A DNA stretch of 64,000 bases from Serinus canaria (GCF_022539315.1 NC_066316.1:57103994-57167993); one strand, 5' to 3'; shown: positions 49,301-61,354, counted from the first letter of the stretch. Made by a program: numbers and translations. Notes: a model not told the origin generated them from the letters alone.

Positions 49301-52300
49301 GGGGATGCTGCTGTGCAGGGCAAGGAGTTGGACTTGATGATCGTTGTGGATCCCTTCCAGCTCAGCATATTCTGTGAATCTGTGATATTTCCAACATAGC
49401 TCATTCTGTATTCTTCCCAGAGGAAAAATTTCTCAAATGTCGGAAATATGTAAAAGCCAAGATCATATAAGCAAAATTCTTGTAGTATAAATAATGTCTG
49501 CCTTTTATATTAAAAACTTTTAAAATCATTAAATGAAATCAAGTTCTTTATATTTTTAATTACTTCAGTTGCTTGTTTCCATTGTCATTATCCATAATTT
49601 TCCTGAAACCAAGTTTTAATGGGGCTTAAGCAGTAGACTCCACCATGATCATCATGCATTAATTTGCTAACAGTAACTTAAATATTAGGATTTTCAACTT
49701 CTGCCTGTAGTTTTTCTATATGCATTGCAAATTGTCTTAAATTTTCTGTGGGTTTAGAACATTTTTTCTAGAATCAGACAAATAGTATCTTATACGTTTC
49801 TTAGCTTTCAGTGATTGAAAATATTGTTTTGTTCAAGGTTGTTTTTTAAATGCACTAACAATTGTAATTCTTAGGAAATCTTCAAATAGCAAGAAGGAAG
49901 ATTCATCTTATGAACAAGGAGAAATAGAGCACATTCTTCCTATAATGACACAACCATGTGACTTTAGAAAGTCTAAATCAACAATTCCAGAGTGGGAAGA
50001 GCAAGTAATATTTAATGAGCGTTTTACTTATTTTATTCAAAACACTGAGGAAAACCCTCAGGTTATCCTGTTTTTTGAGGTAAGGTGAAATATTTTGCAT
50101 CTGATTTATGCACATTTTGCTTTTTGGTTTGTTTCTTCAACGGTATCTATTTGACTGAATCGGGTGTTTTATTTCAGTTAAATTGGGTTAATAGCATAGC
50201 TTTAAGGTGGAGATACCAAAAGTGGGGTTTTTTATAGGGAAGGAGCCTGTTTTAATAGTAGCAAGGAGTACAAAGCTTTCTTACAAAATCAACTCTCAAG
50301 CTTCTGGGGAAGGCTGGTAAGATATAGTAGATATCACTCTTTTCACATTCTTGAGATTTGAAAAGAGGTTTAAGTACAAGAAACTCAAAGGTAGAATTTG
50401 TCTGTGTGTAGCAGCACCTCATTGTACCAATGAGCAAACCATTGCATTGTTTCCATTAACATTTTATGTATCCACCTCTCCTGTCCCAGTCTTCATAAAG
50501 TAATTATTAATTTGTCCTCCATTACAATTATGTTTAAAGGAAAAATTGTAGGTCATATATTCAACATAATTTTTAGCTTAGGCATTTCAATATTTGTACA
50601 AAGAGATTCTGTAGAATTAACATAAAAATGGAAACCTAATACAATAAATATATTTCCTTCCTTGGGTTTTTTCCTATTTCAAATAGATTGAATATGATTT
50701 ATTGCCATATGTTTCTTAATGCTTTTGATGCTTGTAAATGAACATATTTATAGAATTAAGAATGCTTAATTGCTTAACACAAAACTAATTATGTTTGTAT
50801 GTAAAGATTCTTTAAGGAAATAATGTTGGAACCAAAAGTATGATTCCACTGAAAAAAGGCTGTTTGAGTTTAGTGTGGTTTATGAAGTACAGGTTTGGAA
50901 AAAGTATTAGTATAAGGGGTTTTTGTATGCCTTGTAAACTTCCAGGAGTAGTGAAATATGGGAAAATTCAGGTCCCTGACAGAAAAATGAAGATTCATAG
51001 GCGCATCCCTGTAAGTGTTTAAGGCTGGATTGAATGTGGCTTTGAGCAGTCTCATCTCATGAAAGATGTCCAAGCCCATGGCTCAGAATGCTGGGATCTT
51101 TGAAGGCTGCTCTCAACCCAAATTGTTCTATGACTGACTCAATGACAAAAGTGATAAAGCTAAGAAAGAAAAACTAACTTTTTACTGCCATTTCCTATCT
51201 AGATTATTATGCAGCTGGTTTTAGCCATCAGATTTGTGATCTAAATTATTTCTGAATTATTAGGAAAATTATACATTATTGCTTTTTCTCTTTTAGTGAG
51301 ATGTAAGGGGAGCAAGAATAAGTTTTTTTAAGACTAGACTTCTTTTTTAATGGAGTTTATAAATAGTCATTAGGTAAATGCATAAGGACCTGTTATTTCT
51401 TGTTTCATAGTTGTGTGGAAGAAACACTGATTTTGTAATTTCTTAAAATTTAAATCTGTTTATTTAATGAATTGACCAAGCATATTTTCAGCAGTTTATT
51501 ATTATTTACCATGAAGTATACATTCATTAGAAATACATTTATATTTCTGCTGATACTTCTAGGTCCTTGATTCTCCAAGTATGCATGAAGTGAGAGCCAG
51601 CTCTGATGTAAAAATTCAGGAAGGTCGTTACCGAAAAATTTGCTGGGCATTTCTAAAGGTACTGTGAATATTTAAATGAAGAAAAAAATTTTCAGATTTT
51701 ATCTGAAAATCTCTAACTGTACTGAGGAGGAAAGCATTTTAAAATATTTTCAGCAACAGAGATGGAAGAAAAAAATCCTTGATTTGTTGGCTGTTCTCTT
51801 CTTCCACTCCATGAAATCCACACAGTAACAGGCTTGACTTTAAAGTATATGTCTTTTCCAAGAAAGTGGAGAATGTGTAAGATTTTTTTTTTGTTTGTTC
51901 ATAAAGTACAGAAGGTTGTTTTCTTTTAGGGTTTTTTTTTGCTTATATGTGAATGTGAAGAAAATGACAAATCCCCTAATTTCTGTACCTCAGCTGTTCT
52001 GTATTCTAGTGGCATTTTCAGTTGTCCAGTCTTTGAAAAGACTACTCAACTTAATTATAGAATGCTTTTCATTTTCAGTTGCAGAGTTTGAAATGCTGTG
52101 GCAATTGAGATACAAATTTGCCAAATGTGAGATATGGGTAATTTAGCCAGCACATATGAACCTTTCTACCCTTTTAAGAGAAACTTGAATGTGTCAATTA
52201 GTTCTTTGAGAGCTGACTAACTTCACTTTCCCTGAGGATTGTTTATTTACACCTACCCCTGTGTGTGATAGTCATTGACAATCATTGAGCAGTCTACAAC

Positions 52301-55300
52301 ATAGGGGAAATGTGAGAAATACAGGAGAAGATAATGGACTGCAAGTGTAGGTGAAGGAATGGGGGCCTCCATAGCAATTCAACACAGAGATTCTTCTGAG
52401 CTCTGCCTAAGACAAACCTACCAGAGCCAGGAGTCTGTTAGCAGAGCTGGTAAGAACTGTGCATCCAGGCATTCAGTACAGCCTACTCCTGAACAGAGGG
52501 AAGAACAAATTTTCAGCTCATAAATAGGGAATTACTGCATCTGCCTGCATTATCCTTTTATCTGTATCAGCCAGAGTAGAAATGTCAGTTCAAGACTGAC
52601 CAGTGTTAATGGCAGTGTTCTGTTATTCTTCAGTTCAGTAGAGATTACTCTGTCTCCTCTGAAGTTGGAGAGGTTACTGCACTGCTGTATCTTCTGCTCT
52701 GAACCAAAGCCTTACCCAATGCCCTTCGTTGCAGCATTCAAAGAGGACAGATCTGGAAGAAGCTGTTTGTGGATTGGCAGTACTTTGAGATTTGGTTGAT
52801 TTTAGCAAGTAGTAGTTTAAAAAAAAAAGAAAATAAGTACTGCAGAGGTCTGCCCACTTTCAAGATATTACTGCTGCGAAGCATCTTTTGAAACTAGGCT
52901 GCTGTCTAAGATTTAATCCTCATTATTTGATCCTGGGAGGATTAAATACATGCTTAGTTCATTATCACTTTTAGAGTTAGTATATTTCTCCAGTGGGAAG
53001 TGATTTCAAGAGTTTATACTGTTAGGTTAGCTATTAGAAATTATCAATTACTTTTGTGTTCACCTTTCTTCCTCTTTTCAATCACCCTTCCAGCTTGTAG
53101 GTGCAAATGGAGTTCTAAACGTTGGTGGAAAACTTCGTCTGCAATTATATTACCCACCTTCAAGGACTAAGTCACATTCAAATGTTGTTGAGGTTTATGA
53201 CTGGTGGGCAAAATGTCCTAGAAATCGTTACCCATCAACTTTATACATAACTGTAAAAGGCCTGAAGCTGCCAGATCATGTAAGTTAAATATATAATATA
53301 GAAATGTATTTGCAAATATGCAGACTTTTCTGTAGGAACTAGTACCTAGGTAGAGCATGTGAGTCTGTGTTTGTAGGCATGTATATAAAAGCTGTGCTTA
53401 CATGCAGTAAATAAAATATATAATAAAACTGTTACATCTCAAGATAGGTGTTTCAAACTCAGCCCTTCATAAGTATCTTTGAAAAATAGGCATACTTTTC
53501 TACCTACAACTTTGAATATTTTGCCACTGGCATTCTGAAAACTTTCAGAGTACTTTCTTGAAGATTAACATTTCTTCTTCTTAGCAGAAATGCCATTTTT
53601 AAGTCAGTGAACTTGCATCTTTTCTCAAAGAATTTTTACACCTGTGTAAGTTACTTATCTTTGCTTCTCTGCACCCTCTAGCTGTAATGAGCTGTATTTT
53701 TTTGCACAAATGAAAGCTACTTTAAAAATAGGCTTACAGTGGTATGTGCTGAGATGAGCATTCAAGATAATTATGGTGTTTTCTTTTCTCTGACGCAAGT
53801 ACAATATTGTTCTATTATGTAACTTCCCATTTGTATTTAGAGCTGTAATAATACCTTCTTCTGCTCACTTTTGTACTATGAAGGGTGGTCTGTGGAATCC
53901 TGGTGGGATGTGCACCTTCTCAGTAGTACAATACAATACAGTAGTGGAGTAATTCAAATTTTCAGTGGCCTTGATAGTTACTAAAGATAGGAGATAATTG
54001 AGTATTTGAAAAACTTGTGATACCATTGGATTGACACATCATTGGAAGCTTGGATTGCTTTCTGACTCCTGGTTACTTTAAATGACATTTTTCAATGCAG
54101 TTTTCATGTATTAAGCTTTTCCAATCTCTGTATTCCAGGTATAAAATTGCAAGACATTTAAATTAAAAGTAACTTTTACCCTTTTTAGAAATTACATTGT
54201 TCACTTCAAAAATATTTTTCCCTGACACTTAGTTTTGTTTGCCTTAAGGTTGGTCCTTCTTTTCACTCTATGGCAGCTGTTCAGCAGGAACAAAGTAATA
54301 CATCACTTTCTGAGCTCCAGAGAGAAGGATGTGAACCTTCTTTAGAGGAGAAAAAGGAGCCATTTAAATGGTCAAGATTGCCTGGACAGGTGAAGTGTTT
54401 TTCTTTTAAATTTAAATGAAAATAATTTAAATATTTATGATATTTTTATAAGTATTATGAAGCAAGTAATTAATTAAAATAATTAACAAAGACATTAAAC
54501 AAAACATAAAAATCTCTCATAGATAATAGAGGAGGCTTAACCTTGGCAAATATGATTGATTTAGCCATATTTAGTTAAATATAATTTATATCGTTTTTTC
54601 ACCAGAACAGTCAGGTTCATTTTCTATCTGCAGAACTTGCCAAGAATTTGAAAGACTAAGAAGTAAGACAGGAAGCCAGTTCTCACACTTCAGCTTGATT
54701 AGAAATATATTTTCTTGACTTTTCTTTTGGTTTGTTGAAGACATTTCTAAACTATGAAAAAAGAAAGAGCTTACATTGAAGAACCACGTAGCTACTGTTG
54801 GATAATACCCTTCACCTTAAACTTTTAATTTAGTTTTGGAGAAAAAGGCATTGGGTCAAAAAGAGGTAATGTTTTGGGAGAAAGAAAAGGGGTCTAAAAT
54901 ACCAGTTCAGTTTTTTGAGATGTTTCATCTCTGGTACTGTCTTTAAAAGTCAAATATTTAAATACAGATGAGGAATGTTAAAATTATTTGGTGGAAGACC
55001 GAGGGTTAGAGTGCCAGTGGTTGGGTTTCTGAGTTCACACTACAGTCATTAGTTACCAAAAGGTGTGCTTAGGCTCCTTAAGCAACCTTGACTTACAGTC
55101 TACTCCACAGCTTGCATCACTGATGGTAGACATTTTTAAGCATTTCTTAAGACTAAATAATTTAATTCAATTTTTATTTTTTTAGTTTTTTTAAACATGC
55201 TAGTTGTTTGCAATAATGGGCCAGAAAGAGATACACATTCATGGGGCCTAGGTTGTGCTGCAAAACTGTCTCTGTTTATAATACATTGAATTTTCCTTTG

Positions 55301-58300
55301 CAATGCCATTAAGATGTTACTAGCCTTTTAGAGCTTCTGCATGCCAGAGCTAAGAGTGTGTTCCCTGCATTGGGTAGTTAATGTTCCTACCAATTGTTCC
55401 CTGAAAAGCCAGGCTTGCCGCATACCCAACAAGCCCCTGTTTTCCCTGCGAGGTGGAGATCTGGGCTGCTTCTGTATCCGCTTCTCTCATGACGGGAGAA
55501 CGCTGGCAGCAGCATGTGCAGGAAGGAATGGCTATCCCATTGCTTGTAAGTTGAAATACATTTTGGCTTTTTGCTTGTAATCCATCTATTTGGAAATGCA
55601 AGATTAAGGGAAGGTAATTTTTAAATTGTGCTTTTTTAGAGTTTCTGGTCTGTAGTTGTGATTAGACGATTGTTCTGTGCATTAAAAAGCTTTCGTGAAA
55701 ATGCTCTTTCTGTGTTGATAGGGCTGGAATTGGCTTTTTCTATATGAATACATATACACAGTTTAATGGTATGAAATGACACCATTTCTGCCCAAGGCCT
55801 AATGGAACTACATCTGTTTGCAGAAAGAGCATAGTGTCTGATGACAATGTTTTTTAAGGGAAATAACATTTTAAGCCTCCACCTCACACACTTTTAATGT
55901 AAGTTTTTTTTCTAACCTGTCTGGAAGGTTAGATACTGGAATGTTACTATTTCCAGACAGACTACTGGAAGCTGCTCTCTTCCATGGTCCAGTTCAGCTG
56001 AAGTACAAACATTCCTTGTAACTCAAATTTTTGACTGCTTCATCATGGTAGCTTCAACTGCATAGTTCTTAAACCTTGCATAAAAGTTCTGAGATTTAGA
56101 GAGAGCAGTATTTCAAGTGTACACAAATAAGTGTTTAAATGCAAGGAACAGTAAATCTAGATTCCTTTATTACACAGCCCCATAAAATTATCTCAGTGTT
56201 AAAATATTTCCAAGATTGGCCAATTAGTTGTCAAAAGAAACCCAACATAATTGTAATCTGGTTCTAATAATGTAATGCAAATAAGGTGTTTCCTAAGGGG
56301 TGAGACATTTGTGACATCTGTGAACCACTAGATGGAAGTAGATGCTTGCTGTCTGTTCGTATCTAGCAATTATTTCAACCTGTTGCCTCAAAATGAGAAG
56401 ATAAAGAAAGTGAGTTGATTTATGCTAGCAGAAAATCAGCCTAAGATTAGTCTAAACTTTGGCTCTAGTATGTACATCTGTTTGACTGCAAATACTTACA
56501 AAACTTTTATTTTTCTATTTCTACTTCCCTAGTGTATGAAATTCCTTCTGGACAATTCCTGAGAGAATTTTATGGTCATCTTAACATAGTGTATGATCTT
56601 TGTTGGTCAAAAGACAATCAATACCTTCTTACTGCTTCCTCTGATGGCACTGTCAGGTCAGTATGATGAGATGTTCTGGCAGATACCATCAGAAATTGAA
56701 AAGAAAATGGTCCAATTCAGTGTTTTACTACAAAATGTGCTATAATGTTTTAATTAAAGATTTGGTTACCGTATGACTAAAATAATATAAAAAATAGTGA
56801 TTGGTTAATCACTCACACTATTTGTATTTACTATTTGATTTGTATTTACTGTTTGTAATGTATTTGTATTTGAAACCAAAGCTTTTCCAAAAACCCTAGT
56901 GTCTAAATCTACAGTGCAGTAAAAAACCAGAAGAGCTTTAATTTCGAGAAGACACTGAGACACTTGAAATATTCTGTTCCTGGAGAAATTGCCATTCTAT
57001 GAATGCAGTATTAAGTTCCCAAATTTGAACACTAGGCAGGAAATTGAAAGTTTAAGATTCAAGTTATGTGTGTAAGTTTAGCACACTGCATATATGCATG
57101 TTGGTGGTGTTCTTTTGGTTTTTTACACTTAGTAAAGTAATTCAGCTTAAGTTGCTGTAAATTAATTTTGATACTGTTGTTTCTTAAATAGAATCCTCTA
57201 CAAGTACAGTGTACTTCCCTACAATGTTAATGTTAAAATATTGATCTGCTCAGATTTAAAAACCAAAACCCTCAAAGCTGTAGATACATATGGAAATATC
57301 ACTGGGACACTGTACAATTTTACTGTGAGCAACTTCATTGGTTTTCATAGTGCTTTTTAGGTTTTTAAGCCCTTCAGACCCTATCTATGATTTCTGTTAT
57401 GCAGCTCAGTAATGGTACAGGCAGTTGCATAAATGAAATGCCAGAAGAATTGTTAAATGATATGTTGTATGTGTGGAACTGTTTTAGAAGGTGGGGTTTT
57501 TTTTCTGCTTGTATGTGGGCATAAAAAGAGTGTGTTGAGAGTTCAGCACTTTTTTTTAATTTGGGAGTGGATTAAGTAAGAATTTTTTATATTGAGGTAA
57601 ATATCAATTTCAGTCATTCATGTTGGCTATAAGAAGGCTGAGCTGTTCCTCAGTTCTTGAATTTGTAGCAGCAAGTTGAAACTGCAGTGGTCTGCCTCCT
57701 TTTCTATATAGTTTGTGCAGTTACTGTACAAGTTATTAGTTCCTGTATTTGTTGTGAGTTGCCTTCAGCTCCTTAAAAAGTCGCAGCACCCCACTGCTTT
57801 AAAGTCATTATCAGTTTATTATTTGGATTATCTCATACTAAATTCTAAGGTAAAATTAAAGAGAATCCATGAACTTCTGTGAAATCTTCTTTATCTAGTG
57901 TTCTATGTTATCCTCAAGCCTTCCCAAGGTTTAGTCCCACGTTATTTGTGAGCAATAAGTTCATTTTTATTTTGTTAGATTAAAACCATTTTAAAAGATG
58001 GGTAAACTCTTTGTGACCTTTCTGCATCAAATTGCAGATTAATTGCTGTGCTCTAAAGGGTTGCAATTTTGTAATTAAGTCACCTCTGAGTAAGCTTAGA
58101 ATTCTTCAGCAGCCACCAGAGTGGTTGCCTCACCAGAAGTGAGTGCCACAAAAACCATTCAATAACATTTTGTAACTGAATACCGTGTGTAATGTGCTGC
58201 TCACCTGTATTTAGTGATCTGGGTGCTGTTTTATTCTTTGTGGACTCATCTTTGGGGGAGGCTCACTAAGAAAATGCTTACCATCAAATAGAAAACACTA

Positions 58301-61147
58301 ACAAAAACCTGATTTTACATCTATGGTTGGCAAAGGATAGGAAGTAGATTAATAGTAAGAAGTGAATTTATGTGGTGTCAGCATCCTTGAGATCATGATC
58401 ACTGTGTGGCTGGTAATTATTATTCTAAAATTTTCTGGGATTGTATTTATATTTAGTGGCCCTATATGTTCCTTTGCGGCTTTTATTGTTCTAATATTTT
58501 TTTAATGAATTATACCCCAGAGGAGCTTAATTTTTTTTTACTCCTGAAAGAAAGAAACCAATTAATTTCATGGAATTCTTTATGAGTATTTTAAAATGAG
58601 AAATATATCCTATAAGTAAGTAGTCATCAATTAGCTTTGAAGACCAAATACTGTGTAAAGTAGTAAATTTTTCTTAATTCTTCTTAGAAAGTACCATAAT
58701 AAAGGATTAAAAAGAGGTGGAACAAATTGGCAGAATAACAGGTATTAAGTGTTTGCAGGCATTTGCCTCTAGAACCAGTAGCCCAAAATATGGGCATCAG
58801 TTATATCTGTGTGTGTGACTGCTTTGTACAGTGGAAATTCTAACTTTGTTTCCTTTTAGAATGTGGAAAATAGAAATGAAGGCAGCATCTGCAGTGAGAG
58901 TTTTCCCTCATCCTTCGTTTGTCTACACTGCCAAGTACCACCCAGTTGCTGACTCGTTGGTTGTGACAGGATGTTACGACTCAGTGATTAGAATCTGGAA
59001 TGCAAATGTGAAAGAAATCCATGGGCAACTGCTGCAGGAGCTTGATGGCCATAAAAGTTTCATCAACACACTTTGTTTTGATGCAGAAGGTATGTAGTTA
59101 ATATTGCTTTTACAAATAGTTGTCTTTCCAGTTGAAGACCATCTTGAGTCCTACTAGTTTTCTTTACTTCATGGAGGCAGTGTATTCTTCTTAGGAAGAA
59201 ATTATTTACTGGGAGAACGCTGAGGCACTGGGGCAGGTTGCCCAGAGAAATTGTGAATGCCCTGTCCCTGAAGACGTTCAAGGCCATGTTGGTCTGGGCT
59301 TTGTTCTAGTGGAAGGTGTCCCTCCTTATTTCAGGGAGGTCAGAACTAGATAATTTTTAAGGTCCCTTTCAAGCCAAATCAATTGTTAGAGAAAACGAGG
59401 TGGTAGTAATTAGATTGTGAGAATTTTAGCACTAGACTGAAGAAGTGGGAATGTGATGAACTTTTCAATATCGTCAGAGAATAGGAAACAGAGAGAAAGG
59501 AACGGAGGTTTGACCATTGTGAGTCATGTTAGCTGGTAGGTTGACAGCTGAAAGTGAATGTTGTACTGAGGTGTACTAGTGGAGGAAGAGCTGAAGATGG
59601 GTGAAAGTCAAAGCTCGGCTTTTTCTAGTATTAGTGACATCATTAGTAGTTAGGTGGTTCATTTTAGTCACTGAAGTAGGTACTACAAAGAGGAAAGCTG
59701 TATTTTTATAAAGAATAAATATTTGTGTTTAAAGAACAATTGTTGGGAAACACTATTTGTTCTAGTTCAAAGTTCTCTTAATGAATGTATAATAAATGTA
59801 TAAGCATAGAGCTATCATGTGAAGCTTGTTGAGCTGTAAATGCTCACTTTTTGCTGTTTTTAGAAAATGAATAAAAATGAAAAAAAAATTAAAAGTATGT
59901 TCTGCACCTGAGTTGTTTAATGTATATGCTACATCCAGATTTATGGTATGAGGTTATGTCATGCAATATGAGCAAAGTGCATTTGCAATGAGTATATTAT
60001 ATCAAAAGAGATGGAAGAATTGGTATTTGCCTATGCACAAAAATGAGAGACCAAAGATTTTTTATTTTCTGTATTATTGTTTTGTGGGTGGTATTTTACT
60101 CATAAGACATTATTTCTCAGGACACCACATGTTCTCAGGAGATAGTTCAGGACTAATAATAGTTTGGGATACACCTGTCAGAGGAAGTTCTCCACACCTT
60201 TTTCAACACTGGAAGGTCAATAAGGTAAACAGGTTTCTTAACTAGCATTGTAATTTTTATGTGAATTGTTCCGAATCTAGTAATCTGATTTGAATGAATT
60301 TTTTTTGATACATTACCTTTTGTTTAACTGCAGAGCTGTATTTTCTTTAAAAATTGCTATAGAAGAACTGATACAATGTTCAGTGATTCACTGACTTAAT
60401 TTTTTAAAATTGCTTCGCAACTTAATTGTGTTGGGCACTGGAACAGGCTCCCCAGGCAAGTGATCACACCACCAAGCCTGAGAAAATTCACAAATATTTG
60501 GACTTTCAAGGTACATGGTGTGATTCTTGGGGCTGTCCTGTGTAGGGCCGGGAGTTCGTCTTTGATGTTCATAGTGGGGCCCTTGCAACTAAGGGTATTC
60601 TAGGATTCTGTGATTCTGGTTGTTTTTTTTAATATATGTGAAACATGAAAATACTTGAAGTTTGATAACACTGTTTTAACAGGTAAATGCTTTGTTCTCT
60701 AGGGACAAAAATAAAATAGACCACAGGCTTTAAAAAACACATTTTTTCATACCTTAGAGCCCTGATATTCAGTCAGCATTTCTGTCATCAGCTTAATTAT
60801 TTTAGAAATTCAGAAATTTGAAAATTCATTCACCAGAGAATCTGCCTCATGGTTGTAAAAACTTGATGTCTAGGATGTAATGCCTTAATATAGGAACAAA
60901 CTTTTTCCTTAACCAAATAAAATAATTTGAGCAGAAAAATAGCCAATAATGTGTAAAAAGATGATATAATAAAGTGTAAACCCACAAAGTTATATAATTT
61001 TCTTTATTTTCCATCCTTCTGTAGGAAATAAAAGAAAATGATATCAAAGGGACACCAGTAAATCATTTGGAAGTGCATCCGAATGGAAGGCGTTTATTAA
61101 TCCATGCCAAAGACAGTACCCTGAGAATTATGGATCTCAGAATGTTG
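40324..61147 (+). CDS. AHI1: Jouberin (AHI1), 5' part; gene runs off the right edge
   Basis: Jouberin is a scaffold at the ciliary transition zone and basal body; loss in humans causes Joubert syndrome. Fourteen coding exons join in frame (2460 nt, 820 codons). Residues about 1-300 are charged and Lys/Glu-rich with coiled-coil character. Residues about 310-535 form a conserved globular domain. WD40 repeats start near 583; five are visible, ending at LRIMDLRML. The remaining WD repeats, SH3 domain, tail and stop are not in the window. The start is set by an in-frame TGA at 40312-40314, an A at -3, and an N-terminus [18 protein letters not shown] close to the human one. Similarity to human jouberin is very high across the WD repeats (for example HPSFVYTAK and GCYDS). 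No frame break was seen. Confidence 0.96.
40964..40979. repeat. (GT)n microsatellite
   Basis: A short TG dinucleotide run in an AHI1 intron. Confidence 0.8.
41166..41287 (+). CDS. AHI1: AHI1 coding exon 2
   Basis: Codes residues 4-44: [18 protein letters not shown], then [15 protein letters not shown]. The basic cluster resembles that of the human N-terminus. The acceptor is TTTTTGCAG and the donor GTG|GTGAGT, phase 0. Confidence 0.93.
42146..42179. repeat. 15-bp perfect inverted repeat
   Basis: ATTTTTTACAAATCT at 42146-42160 pairs exactly with 42165-42179 across a 4-base loop (TAGA). Confidence 0.9.
45310..45545 (+). mobile_element. CR1 LINE 3' end
   Basis: Clear CR1 3' sequence: GGCCTCAAGTTGTACCTG, the GCTGCCCAAGGAAATGGTGG part, the CTGGGTTAATGGTCGGACTT and TTCCAACCTAAGTGATTC pieces, with an ATTCTATGAAT-type end. 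The copy is 5'-truncated. Confidence 0.88.
46465..46580 (-). mobile_element. CR1 LINE 3' end
   Basis: Starts ATCATAGAATCATAG, the reverse complement of the CR1 terminal octamer repeats, and continues with GAAAGGAACTTTAAAGG and CCAGCCTGACCTTGAA. It is truncated. Confidence 0.85.
47138..47748 (+). CDS. AHI1: AHI1 coding exon 3 (large, charged region)
   Basis: A 611-nt exon for residues 45-248. It is rich in Lys, Glu, Asp and Asn, with Lys blocks ([21 protein letters not shown]). The conserved piece is [20 protein letters not shown] followed by [12 protein letters not shown], matching the human ELMQAYQCHVTEE region. It probably forms a helix or coiled coil. The donor is AAG|GTAACA. Confidence 0.94.
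48307..48467 (+). CDS. AHI1: AHI1 coding exon 4 (edges less certain)
   Basis: Codes about residues 248-302: [20 protein letters not shown] to [13 protein letters not shown], matching the human KPKPKKTKKK stretch. Two acceptors give the right phase: TTACAG at 48306 (chosen, better context) and GACAG at 48288. The donor AAAAG|GTCTGC is weak but is the one that keeps frame with the next exon. Confidence 0.75.
48773..48986 (+). CDS. AHI1: AHI1 coding exon 5
   Basis: Codes residues 302-373. An acidic start ([14 protein letters not shown]) leads to [18 protein letters not shown], where the conserved central domain begins, then [18 protein letters not shown]. The donor is ATAG|GTGACA. Confidence 0.95.
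49185..49390 (+). mobile_element. CR1-type LINE 3' end
   Basis: Contains CACCAAGCCTGACAGTTCAG, the TTTGGACAATGCTCTCAGGC part and the GGAGTTGGACTTGATGATCG part, then a TTCTGTGAATCTGTGAT end. The same family occurs at 60420-60620. Confidence 0.85.
49875..50079 (+). CDS. AHI1: AHI1 coding exon 6
   Basis: Codes residues 373-441, including [20 protein letters not shown], then [18 protein letters not shown] and PQVILFFE. It is strongly conserved with human ([14 protein letters not shown]). Phase 0 donor GAG|GTAAGG. Confidence 0.95.
50080..51562 (+). other. AHI1: AHI1 intron with a CR1 remnant
   Basis: A 1.5-kb AT-rich intron. A CR1-like tail lies at about 50985-51140; nothing else was recognised. 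Confidence 0.75.
50985..51140 (+). mobile_element. CR1 LINE 3' fragment
   Basis: GGCTGGATTGAATGTGGCTT, GAGCAGTCTCATCTCATGAA and CTCAACCCAAATTGTTCTAT resemble the CR1 3' untranslated end, diverged. Confidence 0.7.
51563..51658 (+). CDS. AHI1: AHI1 coding exon 7
   Basis: A 96-nt, phase 0-0 exon for residues 442-473: [14 protein letters not shown] and [10 protein letters not shown]. It is part of the conserved central domain. Confidence 0.94.
51659..53093 (+). other. AHI1: AHI1 intron, nothing else seen
   Basis: A 1.4-kb intron with a short poly-A/AAAG run near 52817-52835. No exon or mobile element was recognised. Confidence 0.7.
53094..53279 (+). CDS. AHI1: AHI1 coding exon 8
   Basis: Codes residues 474-535: [20 protein letters not shown], then [20 protein letters not shown]. 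It ends the central domain. The acceptor is CCTTCCAG and the donor CAT|GTAAGT. Confidence 0.95.
54249..54389 (+). CDS. AHI1: AHI1 coding exon 9 (linker to WD repeats)
   Basis: Codes residues 536-582. A less conserved Ser/Glu-rich linker ([19 protein letters not shown]) ends in FKWSRLPGQ, which matches human KWKRLPGQ. Confidence 0.94.
54390..55412 (+). other. AHI1: AHI1 intron, nothing else seen
   Basis: A 1.0-kb intron, mostly AT-rich. No exon or mobile element was recognised. Confidence 0.7.
55413..55545 (+). CDS. AHI1: AHI1 coding exon 10: WD repeat 1
   Basis: Codes residues 583-627: [20 protein letters not shown], then [20 protein letters not shown]. This is the first blade of the WD40 propeller. 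The exon is more GC-rich than its flanks. Confidence 0.95.
55546..56532 (+). other. AHI1: AHI1 intron with a 10-bp inverted repeat
   Basis: CTGTCTGGAA (55918-55927) and its complement (55951-55960) flank 23 bases. No other element was recognised. Confidence 0.7.
56533..56656 (+). CDS. AHI1: AHI1 coding exon 11: WD repeat 2
   Basis: Codes residues 627-668: [20 protein letters not shown], then [19 protein letters not shown] and SSDGT are standard WD40 features. The donor is CAG|GTCAGT. Confidence 0.96.
56657..58859 (+). other. AHI1: AHI1 intron, 2.2 kb, nothing else seen
   Basis: AT-rich sequence with no exon and no clear mobile element. Confidence 0.65.
58860..59089 (+). CDS. AHI1: AHI1 coding exon 12: WD repeats 2 end, 3 and 4 start
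   Basis: A 230-nt exon for residues 668-745: [36 protein letters not shown], then [17 protein letters not shown]. It carries the IRIWN strand of WD repeat 3. Confidence 0.96.
59195..59395 (+). mobile_element. CR1 LINE 3' end
   Basis: The CTGAGGCACTGGGGCAGG part, TTGCCCAGAGAAATTGTG, the CCTGTCCCTGAAGACGTTCA part and CTAGTGGAAGGTGTCCCT are close to CR1 3' consensus. It lies in the AHI1 intron after coding exon 12. Confidence 0.9.
60121..60224 (+). CDS. AHI1: AHI1 coding exon 13: WD repeat 4
   Basis: Codes residues 745-779: [19 protein letters not shown], then [10 protein letters not shown]. The acceptor is TTTCTCAG and the donor AAG|GTAAAC, phase 0. Confidence 0.95.
60420..60620 (+). mobile_element. 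CR1-type LINE 3' end
   Basis: The same family as 49185-49390: TGATCACACCACCAAGCCTG, the TACATGGTGTGATTCTTGGG part, the CTGTGTAGGGCCGGGAGTTC part and a TTCTGTGATTCTGG tail. Confidence 0.85.
61025..61147 (+). CDS. AHI1: AHI1 coding exon 14: WD repeat 5
   Basis: Codes residues 780-820: [20 protein letters not shown], then [19 protein letters not shown]. The donor TTG|GTATTT is placed where the human exon ends (LRIL). It is the last AHI1 exon in the window. Confidence 0.93.
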
Positions 61148-61310
61148 GTATTTTTGATGACTAATCCTTTATGTTTTAAAATTTACATGGGGAAATAAAA
61201 TAGTGTAAAGATATTAGTTGTGTGGCTGGGGAGAAAAAAAGATGTCCTAATAATCAAGGGCAGAAATGTTAGGGTTAGGAAATTATTTCAAAACACTGCT
61301 GTGTTACATT

Positions 61311-61354
61311 TTGGGTGATATTGAGTAAGTCTTTGGGTGATATTGAGTAAGTCT
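61311..61354. repeat. 22-bp tandem duplication
   Basis: TTGGGTGATATTGAGTAAGT plus CT occurs twice, head to tail, with no mismatch. This suggests a recent event. Confidence 0.9.
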
